A DNA stretch of 30,128 bases from a virus, in IMG/VR virus record IMGVR_UViG_3300042197_001175, positions 1 to 30,128 of that record. One strand, 5' to 3'. Positions 23,975-29,765 of the stretch are shown here, piece after piece. The notes below the pieces were generated by a model. The model was not told the DNA's origin and made no database searches. It saw only the letters and a program-made list of their open reading frames with translations. Both the position numbers and the translations under genes were made by a program. Position 1 is the first letter of the stretch; each line of letters starts with the position of its first letter.

Positions 23975-24003
23975 ATTATATACCTTTTAGGCGAAAATGT
24001 CTA
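23975..24003 (-). promoter_or_regulatory. Strong promoter for the holin and fibre (late) genes
   Basis: -35 TAGACA (23998-24003, inside the last RNR codons), 17-bp spacer, -10 TATAAT (23975-23980). Five of six and six of six matches to sigma70 consensus. It lies where the RNR gene ends and the structural block begins. Confidence 0.75.
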
Positions 24004-25918
24004 CAATCTCACAATTTCCATCGGAAGTACAAGCAAGAGTTTGGGTTCCGCTAGTTCCATCTTCTGTTTCGTAGAAAGATAAATCTTCCCAACGAATACT
24101 AGATGGCATCTTTGCAAGAAGTTCTAGGTACTCTGTCTCTGTTACCTCTTGATAAGGAGCTTGCTTATATGAATGGTCTGAATGTGGCAGAAATGAAATT
24201 CCAGATACTTCATCAAAATGCTTATACACCCAAGCACCCACTTCCATCCATTCATCTTCTTTTACAGATACAGTAATAGATGGCTTATGTTCGCACCATG
24301 ATCTTTGATATACAAGCCATGTATTTAAATGCTCAATAGCAGTAAGATCATTTCTCAATATAGCACCCTCTGGAGCTTTTACTGGAAATGAAAATACTTG
24401 AGTATCATTTGGCTTCATGAAGTCATCTTCACATGGAATTCCGACTTCTTTTAAAAATGTTGATAGTGGATCTTTTTTGTCTCCACGAACTGTACGGATA
24501 TAATATTGAGAATGCCATGGATGCATTCCAGAAGATACTCCAACTAATTGAGATACGGTTCCAGAAGGTTTTACGCATGTAATTGCTGCAGACTCATTAA
24601 TGCCGATATTTGCAGCCTCTGTTTTATTTGTCTCTCTGGCTAATTCTCTAGCCTTCTCAAGAAAATCAGATAAAGCATTTAGGTCTTCTTTTCCAGACAT
24701 GAACTTATGTCCAAATTGTCCAGTTAGAGATACCCCTAGCAGTCTTTCCTCTTCTGTGTTGTCTTTCCAGATTTTACGCAAATACTTGAAATCTGTAAGT
24801 GTAGATTGCCATGTACCAAGAATAGTAGCTAGTTTAACCTTATTTGAAATATCCTCTAGAGTATCGCTTTCACGAATTACCACTTCGGATAAATTACAAA
24901 ACTGATAAGGTCGTAGGATAATTTCTGAGCATGGGTTAGTTCCGTAGTGGACTTCAGGGTCTCTTCTTCCCCACCTCGCTGCTTGTTTTTGAGCAGCGGC
25001 AACATTGTATATGCCACGCTCACCAGATTTTGAGTCATATAGGTTTTTCCATTCTGCAATAAACTGTTCCATTTCTGGCTTACGAGAATATGCAACTGAA
25101 TTATTTGATAAAGCACGTTGTGAATTGTTTTCCCACCAGTTACCTGATTTAGCTGATGCCATTTCAATGTCATTAATATTAGACAGAGAAATCATTGCAG
25201 ATCTGCGGACTCCACCAACAACTACAACTTCACCAATCTTACACATAATATCATGAGCCTCAATAGGCTTCAATTGACGACCTGCTGCTGATTTAAACTT
25301 TGCAATAGTAAAATCAAAAAGGTTTACTAATGGCTGTGGTCCTGAAGAACGGCCTCCCATGGTTTTTAATCTTGCTCCAGCTGGACGCAGTTTAGAAACA
25401 TCAATTGATGGAATCTGTCCCGCCCAAAGCATAGCAAGAAGTTCTCGGTAGGATTTTGCCCAACCATTCTTTGAATCTTCTACAACAATTACAGTTGTTG
25501 ATTTTTCAAAAGATTCTGGAACGGCAGGTAATTTATTAACATATTTATATTCAACTGAGAAGCCGACTCCAGTTCCACACATTAGGATATACATTGTTTC
25601 GTCAAAAGAACGTGGACTATCTACTGGTACAAATGAGCAGTTATATCCTGCAACATGATCTCTATCTAATGCTGCACCAGCAGTCATGACAGCTCTCATA
25701 GATGGCATTACATTTCTGTCATATACTGCTTGTTTTAGTTCTTCAACAACTTTTTTATCTGGGAAGTAATTATATGATTCAAGATGAGATAGCATATAAC
25801 TAAAATATCGATCTACTGTTTCACCCCATGTTTCACGACGGTTATCTTCCTGCAACCATCTTGCATATCTTGACAATGCAATAAAATTTTCGTATGGGTT
25901 TTCAATAGTCTTTGACAT
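23987..25918 (-). CDS. nrdJ: Adenosylcobalamin-dependent (class II) ribonucleotide reductase
   Basis: 643 aa. It reduces ribonucleotides to deoxyribonucleotides for phage DNA synthesis, using coenzyme B12 rather than an oxygen-dependent partner. Seen: AGYNCSF with Cys94 (redox cysteine), MCGTGVGFSVE (113-123), NPCSEI with Asn328, Cys330 and Glu332 (thiyl radical Cys and its partners), FCNLSEV with Cys341 (second redox cysteine), and a C-terminal ACTSDGNCEIVDI with Cys630 and Cys636 that would re-reduce the active site. Shorter than the Lactobacillus enzyme (about 740 aa), as in many phage forms. No small-subunit gene nearby, consistent with class II. GAGAAGGAAG precedes the ATG. The last codons hold the -35 of the next promoter. 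Confidence 0.92.
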   Translation of the reverse strand: MSKTIENPYENFIALSRYARWLQEDNRRETWGETVDRYFSYMLSHLESYNYFPDKKVVEELKQAVYDRNVMPSMRAVMTAGAALDRDHVAGYNCSFVPVDSPRSFDETMYILMCGTGVGFSVEYKYVNKLPAVPESFEKSTTVIVVEDSKNGWAKSYRELLAMLWAGQIPSIDVSKLRPAGARLKTMGGRSSGPQPLVNLFDFTIAKFKSAAGRQLKPIEAHDIMCKIGEVVVVGGVRRSAMISLSNINDIEMASAKSGNWWENNSQRALSNNSVAYSRKPEMEQFIAEWKNLYDSKSGERGIYNVAAAQKQAARWGRRDPEVHYGTNPCSEIILRPYQFCNLSEVVIRESDTLEDISNKVKLATILGTWQSTLTDFKYLRKIWKDNTEEERLLGVSLTGQFGHKFMSGKEDLNALSDFLEKARELARETNKTEAANIGINESAAITCVKPSGTVSQLVGVSSGMHPWHSQYYIRTVRGDKKDPLSTFLKEVGIPCEDDFMKPNDTQVFSFPVKAPEGAILRNDLTAIEHLNTWLVYQRSWCEHKPSITVSVKEDEWMEVGAWVYKHFDEVSGISFLPHSDHSYKQAPYQEVTETEYLELLAKMPSSIRWEDLSFYETEDGTSGTQTLACTSDGNCEIVDIFA

Positions 25919-25973
25919 ATAAACTTCCTTCTCCGCCTTGCGGGGTAATATTAGTTTTTTGAGTGAGATACCA

Positions 25974-26002
25974 ATTCTACCAAACTTTATTTAGCGTGGG
26001 AA
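25974..26002 (-). promoter_or_regulatory. Candidate promoter of the RNR gene
   Basis: -35 TTCCCA (25997-26002), 17-bp spacer ending TGG, -10 TAGAAT (25974-25979): an extended -10 with moderate -35. It gives a leader of about 50 nt that contains a small CCGC-AAG-GCGG stem just before the ribosome site. Confidence 0.45.
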
Positions 26003-26008
26003 GGGGTT

Positions 26009-27013
26009 TTAGAATTTTTCTTCTAAATGTTTAAAAGCATTCTTAGTCAACTCAATCCAATTATATTTATTATGGATTTCAGTCGACTGAGTATAGTAAT
26101 AATTAGATAAACCTTTATAATTAATAGCAGCAAATACCATTAAGTCTTCTAAATGTCCTGCATCTGGTTTATAAAAACTTCCAAGATGAGAATCTCCTAC
26201 CGCTTTAGGAACTCCTTCTGTCTCTGCATCTGTAAGTCTCGACTTTAGATTTAGGGGTCCTAGAAATTCTTTGTAATGTGCCCAATCATATGTTGAGATA
26301 ACTGGCATACCAGTTGCTAAACCTTGTAACGGAATAAATCCAAATCCTTCACCCCAACTAGGATATACAAGAACATGGTGGCGGTGATAAAGATTAACTA
26401 AATTCTCTAAAGTATATTCTTCTGTAATAATCTCTATATTGTCACATATTTTTTCTGGTGTAACTAATTGACCACGTTTATCATACATTCTGATCATATG
26501 ACTATTGTGTGCTTTAATGGTTAAATGATAATCTGGATTATTTCCAAAAAGTTTTATAAAAGTATCTGCAACTAATTGTCCATCTTTTCTTGGAGAAGGT
26601 TCTCCTATATGTAAAAATTTTATAGGCCCATCATTAACAACTCTTTTATATGGCTTCCATATAGATTCTATTCCATGTGGATAAACATAGATTGGTTTAG
26701 TTATTTGATTATTTCTATATACATCTGCCGTCCAATCAGATGTTGCCCAAATCTCATCACAGAGATTCATTCTAGTTTTCCACTCATCCCTAATACCTGT
26801 AGATTCCCAAGGAGTGTATCCAATTTGATATTGATCTTTATGTAATTTATAGTGGTGGGGTTGTGTAAAGTTTATCTGAACTGGAGCTTTAGGGTTTGCA
26901 AAATCTACTTTATGTCCCAATTCTTGAAGGGTACGAACAATATTTTGGCCTGCATATCCAAATCCGACAGCTGGATTTAAGCCTGCCCGTATTGTGTAAT
27001 ATGAAATATGCAT
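26009..27013 (-). CDS. GT-B fold glycosyltransferase (GT4-like)
   Basis: 334 aa from ATG at 27013. The N-terminal half (MHISYYTIRAGLNPAVGFGYAGQN) is a Rossmann start with glycine-rich acceptor loop; GYTPWESTG, EIWATSDWTADVYR and YVYPHGIES are typical of this family. The C-terminal half has FLHIGEPSPRKDGQ (phosphate-binding Arg142/Lys143) and VYPSWGEGFGFIPLQGLATGMPVI. In the EX7E motif Glu222 is present but the second acid is Gln230. Acceptor unknown: virion protein, modified DNA base or host wall glycan are all possible. AGGA precedes the start; an in-frame TTG one codon earlier is less likely. It is transcribed away from the lysozyme-like operon. Confidence 0.85.
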   Translation of the reverse strand: MHISYYTIRAGLNPAVGFGYAGQNIVRTLQELGHKVDFANPKAPVQINFTQPHHYKLHKDQYQIGYTPWESTGIRDEWKTRMNLCDEIWATSDWTADVYRNNQITKPIYVYPHGIESIWKPYKRVVNDGPIKFLHIGEPSPRKDGQLVADTFIKLFGNNPDYHLTIKAHNSHMIRMYDKRGQLVTPEKICDNIEIITEEYTLENLVNLYHRHHVLVYPSWGEGFGFIPLQGLATGMPVISTYDWAHYKEFLGPLNLKSRLTDAETEGVPKAVGDSHLGSFYKPDAGHLEDLMVFAAINYKGLSNYYYTQSTEIHNKYNWIELTKNAFKHLEEKF

Positions 27014-27034
27014 CAATTTTCCTAGTCAACTGAC

Positions 27035-27064
27035 TTGACAGTAACTTACCGCCAATGCTACTAT
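27035..27064 (+). promoter_or_regulatory. Promoter of the lysozyme-like operon
   Basis: -35 TTGACA (27035-27040, exact consensus), 18-bp spacer, -10 TACTAT (27059-27064). The start site near 27071 leaves a leader of about 27 nt with AGAGGAGG. Confidence 0.7.
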
Positions 27065-27091
27065 TATAGTTCGTTATCTCTAGAGGAGGAA
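27063..27091 (-). promoter_or_regulatory. Overlapping divergent promoter for the glycosyltransferase
   Basis: Minus strand: -10 TATAAT (27063-27068) with a poor -35 TTCCTC at 17 bp (27086-27091). It overlaps the plus-strand -10 by 2 bp within the palindrome ACTAT-T-ATAGT, so the two promoters cannot be occupied together. Confidence 0.45.
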
Positions 27092-27097
27092 ATGCCA

Positions 27098-27658
27098 ATG
27101 GAGAGAATCAAAGAACGCTTGAGCGATGTTGCTCATAACTGGTCTTATATAGGAATGATAACATTATTCCTGTTTACTGTCCAGCCTGGGCCAATAGCAA
27201 CTCAAGCTTTAACACAACTACCTGTAAAGGTAGAGAAAACTGAAAGACAACTAAAGAGAGAAATAATAGATAAGTTCAGTAATGACACTTATAAGCACTC
27301 AGAAATGCTTGCACCTGAAGATTTAAAAGATTTACTATGGGCTGTAGGTTTTGAGGGAACTGCTTTAAAGACAGCTTGGGCTGTTGCTAGGGTAGAGTCA
27401 AATGGGAGACCAATGGCTCTAAACGACAACCGTCGAACTGGAGATAAATCTTACGGAATTTTTCAGATCAACATGCTAGGGGAACTTGGCATAGATCGTA
27501 AAGATAAATTCGACTTAGTTTCAAATAAGGAATTATTTGATCCAGTAACTAACGCAGAGATAACGTATCATATGACCAAAGGCGGAAAAGATTGGTCATC
27601 TTGGCCTAACTCAATAGGAAAGGCCAGGGAGCTCATAGTAGAGTTTCCTAAGTACTAA
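27098..27658 (+). CDS. Membrane-anchored lysozyme-like / lytic transglycosylase protein
   Basis: 186 aa from ATG at 27098. A basic N-terminus, then one hydrophobic segment (about residues 17-36, SYIGMITLFLFTVQPGPIA) that would serve as signal anchor or signal peptide, a polar linker, and a lysozyme-like domain from about 72: AWAVARVESNGRPMALND with the expected catalytic Glu100, SYGIFQINM (118-126), and WSSWPNSIGKAREL near the C-terminus. It should cut peptidoglycan either at lysis or at entry. The start is set by AGAGGAGG 8 nt upstream; the ATG at 27092 is too close, and an apparent TTG start at 27035 is the -35 box. First gene of a four-gene operon. Confidence 0.82.
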   Translation: MERIKERLSDVAHNWSYIGMITLFLFTVQPGPIATQALTQLPVKVEKTERQLKREIIDKFSNDTYKHSEMLAPEDLKDLLWAVGFEGTALKTAWAVARVESNGRPMALNDNRRTGDKSYGIFQINMLGELGIDRKDKFDLVSNKELFDPVTNAEITYHMTKGGKDWSSWPNSIGKARELIVEFPKY

Positions 27659-27667
27659 GGAGCGATA

Positions 27668-27883
27668 TTGGGAAAGATACAAACTGTATCTAAATATATA
27701 GCTTTGTCAGAAGAGGGCCTTGTTCCAAGACTTGAATGTCCAATGGATCAGGGCTTTCTGATGCCTAATATTGACACAAATGATAATATATACCTATACT
27801 GCCTTTCATGTGCCTATAAAAATATTATGGGTATAGAGGTTTACGAAAACCTTCTGGGCGTGGTAAATGAAGCGGGAAAATAA
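27668..27883 (+). CDS. Small cysteine-containing phage protein (71 aa)
   Basis: 71 aa from a TTG start with AAGGAG 6 nt upstream. It contains RLECPMDQGFLMPNIDTNDN (21-40) and YLYCLSCAYK (42-51): Cys24 plus a CxxC pair (45, 48), with aspartate and glutamate around them. It may bind a zinc ion, although only three cysteines are seen. No family named. It is coupled to the next gene by TAATG overlap. Confidence 0.72.
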   Translation: MGKIQTVSKYIALSEEGLVPRLECPMDQGFLMPNIDTNDNIYLYCLSCAYKNIMGIEVYENLLGVVNEAGK

Positions 27884-28125
27884 TGGAAGAATGTGCTTGT
27901 GTAGATTTCTACAATCGATGTGATGAACATAAAGACCTTGTCATAGGTCCAAATCTTGTAGGCGGAGGTTATCAACCTTGGAGTTCTGGAGCTATGGAAG
28001 AAGTTCCAAGTCCAGAAAATTTAGGGGCTCCCGTAAATCCAGTTTTTGAATCAGGTCAAATATCTGAAAAAGACGCTATGGGTAGAGAGATATTCTGGGA
28101 AGATCTAGGACGACCTAATGTCTGA
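27883..28125 (+). CDS. Small acidic protein (80 aa), unknown
   Basis: 80 aa. The N-terminus is cysteine- and His-bearing (ECACVDFYNRCDEHKD: Cys4, Cys6, Cys13, His16), which could hold a metal. The rest is Gly/Pro/Glu-rich and looks disordered (GGGYQPWSSGAMEEVPSPENLG), ending FWEDLGRPNV. No family recognised. Its start overlaps the previous stop and its end overlaps the next gene by 8 bp, so it belongs to the operon. Confidence 0.65.
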   Translation: MEECACVDFYNRCDEHKDLVIGPNLVGGGYQPWSSGAMEEVPSPENLGAPVNPVFESGQISEKDAMGREIFWEDLGRPNV

Positions 28126-28327
28126 GCAGGAACAACCACAAAATTTAGAAGATAACCTTCCTATGGTTAATTACATCATGCTCCATAGGATATATGATTT
28201 GCTTACCCTAATTTCAAATAAGCTGGTAGGGCCAGATGATACAGCTAAGATGGTTGAATATCATAACCAAGGATACCTACTAGGACCTACCCCATCTTTT
28301 ACACCATCTGATCAAGAAAACTCTTGA
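28118..28327 (+). CDS. Small protein (69 aa), unknown, last of the operon
   Basis: 69 aa. A polar start (SEQEQPQNLEDNLP) is followed by an amphipathic helix VNYIMLHRIYDLLTLISNKL (about 17-36) suited to oligomerisation, then a Pro/Ser tail. No family recognised. The stop codon lies within the -35 box of the next, RNA-encoding unit. Confidence 0.62.
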   Translation: MSEQEQPQNLEDNLPMVNYIMLHRIYDLLTLISNKLVGPDDTAKMVEYHNQGYLLGPTPSFTPSDQENS

Positions 28328-28352
28328 CTTAGAAAATTGCCTATGTGATAAT
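28324..28352 (+). promoter_or_regulatory. Promoter of the candidate small RNA
   Basis: -35 TTGACT (28324-28329), 17-bp spacer, -10 GATAAT (28347-28352). The predicted start (about 28359) coincides with the first base of the RNA's first stem. The -35 is the same TTGACT as at the halogenase and zinc-ribbon promoters. Confidence 0.65.
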
Positions 28353-28358
28353 AATCTT

Positions 28359-28450
28359 GCACGGATTGTAGCATTCCACCAATTTTGCTCTCCGTGCTTG
28401 CGCTTAGGCGCAGCGAAACCCATTTGGATCCGCCTCCGAATGGGTTTTTC
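28359..28450 (+). ncRNA. Candidate structured small RNA, about 92 nt
   Basis: Three consecutive stems without an open frame of note. Stem 1: GCACGGA (28359-28365) with TCCGTGC (28391-28397), perfect 7 bp around a 25-nt loop. Stem 2: TGCGC-TTAG-GCGCA (28399-28412). Stem 3 is the terminator. A promoter is placed so that transcription starts at the first base of stem 1. No known RNA family was recognised; tRNA, tmRNA and 6S patterns do not fit. The long loop of stem 1 is the likely interaction site. Confidence 0.6.
28416..28449 (+). terminator. Strong Rho-independent terminator of the small RNA / operon
   Basis: AAACCCATTTGG (28416-28427) pairs with CCGAATGGGTTT (28436-28447), 12 bp with one wobble pair and an 8-nt loop, ending in a T run. 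It can end both the small RNA and read-through from the 27098-28327 operon. Confidence 0.88.
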
Positions 28451-28542
28451 GTTTAATAGGGGGCAGGCTACCCGTATATTGTTTTTATAGTGCCTTTTGA
28501 AAAAAATTGCGCCGAAAAAAGTGCCGCCGAAATAGAAGCTAA

Positions 28543-28558
28543 TGTTTCACATGAAACA
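28543..28558. promoter_or_regulatory. parS-like ParB binding site
   Basis: TGTTTCACATGAAACA matches the bacterial parS consensus TGTTTCACGTGAAACA at 15 of 16 positions, the single change being in the centre. It lies between the small RNA and the HNH group in a stretch without other genes. A phage site could recruit host ParB. No parA or parB gene is in the window. Confidence 0.55.
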
Positions 28559-28606
28559 ATGGGCCAATTTCTGCCTTTACGAGATACTCTCGAAAATCCC
28601 AGAATA

Positions 28607-28616
28607 TGTCCGATTT
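28607..28616 (+). repeat. Isolated TGTCCGATTT copy
   Basis: Matches the unit of the repeats at 30004-30017 and 30077-30098, 1.4 kb away. It falls at the end of the 29 aa membrane peptide gene. Confidence 0.4.
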
Positions 28617-28704
28617 AGCTTAATATAATTAAAGACCACATCACCAGATATAGCACCAATATTCCAGAAGCTATTCTAGTCAACTGCTTTTTATTGTTTA
28701 TCAT
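28615..28704 (-). CDS. Single-helix membrane peptide (29 aa)
   Basis: ATG at 28704 overlaps the HNH stop codon (TAATG), so it should be translated by coupling. The product has a basic start (MINNKKQLTR) and one hydrophobic helix (IASGILVLYLVMWSLIILS), the inside-positive pattern of a small membrane protein. It may act on the membrane, for example as an antiholin-like or exclusion peptide; that is speculation. No similar sequence is recognised. Confidence 0.5.
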   Translation of the reverse strand: MINNKKQLTRIASGILVLYLVMWSLIILS

Positions 28705-28988
28705 TATGATACTCGTTTCTGATTTTTACGGAGATGGGTGCGGATGCGGTGGCAATTAGAACATACAATCTCACACTTAGCTATCTCTTCATCTATTTTC
28801 TTTTTGGAGAGGGTAGGAATAAGCTCCATAACATTCTTATGCTTCTTGCCACGAACATGATCAAAGTCCATCACATAATATGGATAATACTCTCCACAAT
28901 CTAAACAAGGAGATTTTTCCTTTAGGTCTCTAATGTAAGACGCCAAATAAGCCTTCTGGCGGGCTATAGAGAGCTTTTCAGCTTTCAT
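28704..28988 (-). CDS. HNH endonuclease (small phage/actinobacterial type)
   Basis: 94 aa. Zinc ligands CLDC (28-31) and CSNC (76-79), catalytic VMDFDHVRGKK with His44, and the NCHRIRT motif with Asn78/His80. This compact type is common in actinobacteria and their phages. It may nick DNA in genome packaging or be a free-standing homing enzyme. Terminase, its usual neighbour when packaging-related, is not present here. The start overlaps the stop of a 10-codon leader ORF (ATGA). Confidence 0.85.
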   Translation of the reverse strand: MKAEKLSIARQKAYLASYIRDLKEKSPCLDCGEYYPYYVMDFDHVRGKKHKNVMELIPTLSKKKIDEEIAKCEIVCSNCHRIRTHLRKNQKRVS

Positions 28989-29017
28989 CCTAGTATATTA
29001 CCTGCAATGAGGATCAT
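28985..29017 (-). CDS. 10-codon leader ORF before the HNH gene
   Basis: ATG at 29017 encodes MILIAGNILG; its TGA overlaps the HNH ATG. It begins 8 nt after TACAAT, so it would be read from a leaderless transcript, and ribosomes finishing it could restart at the HNH gene, which lacks a good ribosome site. It may serve only as a coupling device. Confidence 0.35.
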   Translation of the reverse strand: MILIAGNILG

Positions 29018-29025
29018 ATGGCTTA

Positions 29026-29034
29026 ATTGTAGCA
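29026..29034 (-). promoter_or_regulatory. Extended -10 promoter of the HNH unit
   Basis: TGC-TACAAT (minus strand); -10 at 29026-29031, no clear -35. Start predicted at the leader ORF ATG. The same TGC-TACAAT occurs at 29884 and TGC-TATAAT at the halogenase. Confidence 0.45.
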
Positions 29035-29065
29035 AAGAATGATTTCTAAATTCCCGCCTTTTTAA

Positions 29066-29173
29066 TTATTTACAAGTTTTATAGTGATTAGATAAAGTGA
29101 TATGTGCAAAGTCTGATCGAACCTCGATCTCTTTATTGCACCTGTCACAGATTACAATTCTATTTGATGCCAT
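29066..29173 (-). CDS. Tiny zinc-binding protein (35 aa)
   Basis: 35 aa: VICDRCNKEIEV (7-18) gives a CxxC pair, and the end FAHITLSNHYKTCK supplies His24, His30 and Cys34, enough for a zinc site. No Shine-Dalgarno; -10 TAAAAT 7 nt before the ATG, with a TGTACA -35 at 17 bp. Such tiny proteins are often missed in annotation. Function unknown; DNA or protein binding is likely. Confidence 0.6.
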   Translation of the reverse strand: MASNRIVICDRCNKEIEVRSDFAHITLSNHYKTCK

Positions 29174-29180
29174 AGGCTAT

Positions 29181-29209
29181 ATTTTATAATATTATTTGCA
29201 AGATGTACA
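29181..29209 (-). promoter_or_regulatory. Leaderless-type promoter of the 35 aa gene
   Basis: -35 TGTACA (29204-29209), 17-bp spacer, -10 TAAAAT (29181-29186), 7 nt to ATG at 29173. Confidence 0.4.
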
Positions 29210-29332
29210 GTAGTTATATACTCTTAAATTATCTTTTGCTACCCATGTAATTTTTCCACATCTATAGCAAGATAGCATAGAGTACTTTTTCTCTCTACGA
29301 TCACGTCTAATCTCTAACCCTAAAGCATACAT
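29192..29332 (-). CDS. Tiny zinc-ribbon protein (46 aa)
   Basis: 46 aa. A basic N-terminus (EIRRDRREKKY, 7-17), then SCYRCGK (CxxC at 22-25) and YCTSCK (CxxC at 42-45), a complete four-cysteine zinc ribbon. It is preceded by a near-consensus promoter whose start is at the A of the ATG, so it is probably leaderless. Likely a nucleic-acid-binding or protein-binding regulator. Confidence 0.7.
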   Translation of the reverse strand: MYALGLEIRRDRREKKYSMLSCYRCGKITWVAKDNLRVYNYCTSCK

Positions 29333-29338
29333 AGATAC

Positions 29339-29367
29339 ATTATATACTATCTATAAATCTTAGTCAA
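29339..29367 (-). promoter_or_regulatory. Near-consensus promoter, leaderless zinc-ribbon gene
   Basis: -35 TTGACT (29362-29367), 17-bp spacer, -10 TATAAT (29339-29344), 6 nt to the ATG at 29332. Same -35 and -10 as the halogenase promoter. Confidence 0.75.
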
Positions 29368-29375
29368 CTAGAATA

Positions 29376-29549
29376 TTAGATACCATATTCTTCCATATAC
29401 CTTAAGCGTTCAGTATGCTTATCTATGGAATTAGTATCTTTATGCTTAGATTTATTTAATTTTATACAATTAGGACAAGCCGTCTTTTTACCAAATTCTA
29501 TTTTGTATATATTCCCACAAGTATAGCAAAGGTAGTCGTATGTGTTCAT
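29376..29549 (-). CDS. Tiny zinc-ribbon protein (57 aa)
   Basis: 57 aa. LCYTCGN (CxxC at 8-11) and ACPNCIK (CxxC at 25-28) form a zinc ribbon within the first 30 residues, then a Lys-rich helix (KLNKSKHKDTNSIDKHTERLRYMEEYG). The start overlaps the stop of the 25 aa membrane peptide by ATGA, implying coupling. Function unknown. Confidence 0.68.
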   Translation of the reverse strand: MNTYDYLCYTCGNIYKIEFGKKTACPNCIKLNKSKHKDTNSIDKHTERLRYMEEYGI

Positions 29550-29623
29550 TTCTTAGGATTTCGAATAAATAGAAAATACATGATCCAAAGAGTAAATCCA
29601 AGGAATATAATAGCGCCTGTCAT
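29546..29623 (-). CDS. Single-helix membrane peptide (25 aa)
   Basis: 25 aa: MTGAIIFLGFTLWIMYFLFI then RNPKK. The whole N-terminal part is a hydrophobic helix with a basic C-terminal end. AGGCGGG lies just upstream of the ATG. Coupled to the 57 aa zinc-ribbon gene by a 4-bp overlap. Confidence 0.5.
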   Translation of the reverse strand: MTGAIIFLGFTLWIMYFLFIRNPKK

Positions 29624-29634
29624 ATTTCCCGCCT

Positions 29635-29673
29635 TTTCTATATATGTATATATATTTTATATATTTTTTTATT
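29635..29673. other. Extremely A/T-rich tract
   Basis: All A or T except one G over about 39 bp, with alternating TATATA runs. It lies between tiny genes. It could ease DNA melting or bend DNA; nothing more can be said. Confidence 0.5.
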
Positions 29674-29764
29674 GGATACTTCCAGATTCTTGCAAATGAA
29701 ACCCTATACCCTTTTTTAGTAAAAACAAAAGGAACCCCATAAATGGCAAGTTATAAATTTGCAT
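29669..29764 (-). CDS. Possible tiny membrane peptide (31 aa)
   Basis: 31 aa: MQIYNLPFMGFLLFLLKKGI then a polar end. The hydrophobic core is short (about 12 residues). It follows a 20-codon frame with one base between stop and start. No ribosome site. Listed because of its place in the run of tiny genes. Confidence 0.25.
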   Translation of the reverse strand: MQIYNLPFMGFLLFLLKKGIGFHLQESGSIQ

Positions 29765-29765
29765 T

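Noticed and set aside
24877-25173. Minus-strand ORF of 98 codons inside the RNR gene
   Set aside because: It overlaps the RNR coding sequence in another frame, across the active-site segment; no sign of a frameshift or independent start.
25826-25848. TGTTTCAC segments in the RNR gene as further parS sites
   Set aside because: They lack the second half-site and are explained by coding sequence.
27035-27097. TTG start giving a 207 aa lysozyme-like protein
   Set aside because: That TTG is the first base triplet of an exact TTGACA -35 box; AGGAGG points to the ATG at 27098.
28365-28373. TGC-TACAAT on the minus strand inside the small RNA as an antisense promoter
   Set aside because: No -35 and no downstream gene on that strand nearby; the sequence lies in the stem-1 region of the RNA.
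28359-28450. tRNA or tmRNA gene
   Set aside because: No acceptor stem with CCA, no T-loop or anticodon arm pattern; the stems are arranged in series.
28542-28628. Plus-strand 28-codon ORF beginning in the parS-like site
   Set aside because: No ribosome site, overlaps the coupled 29 aa membrane peptide on the other strand, and its start codon is part of the palindrome.
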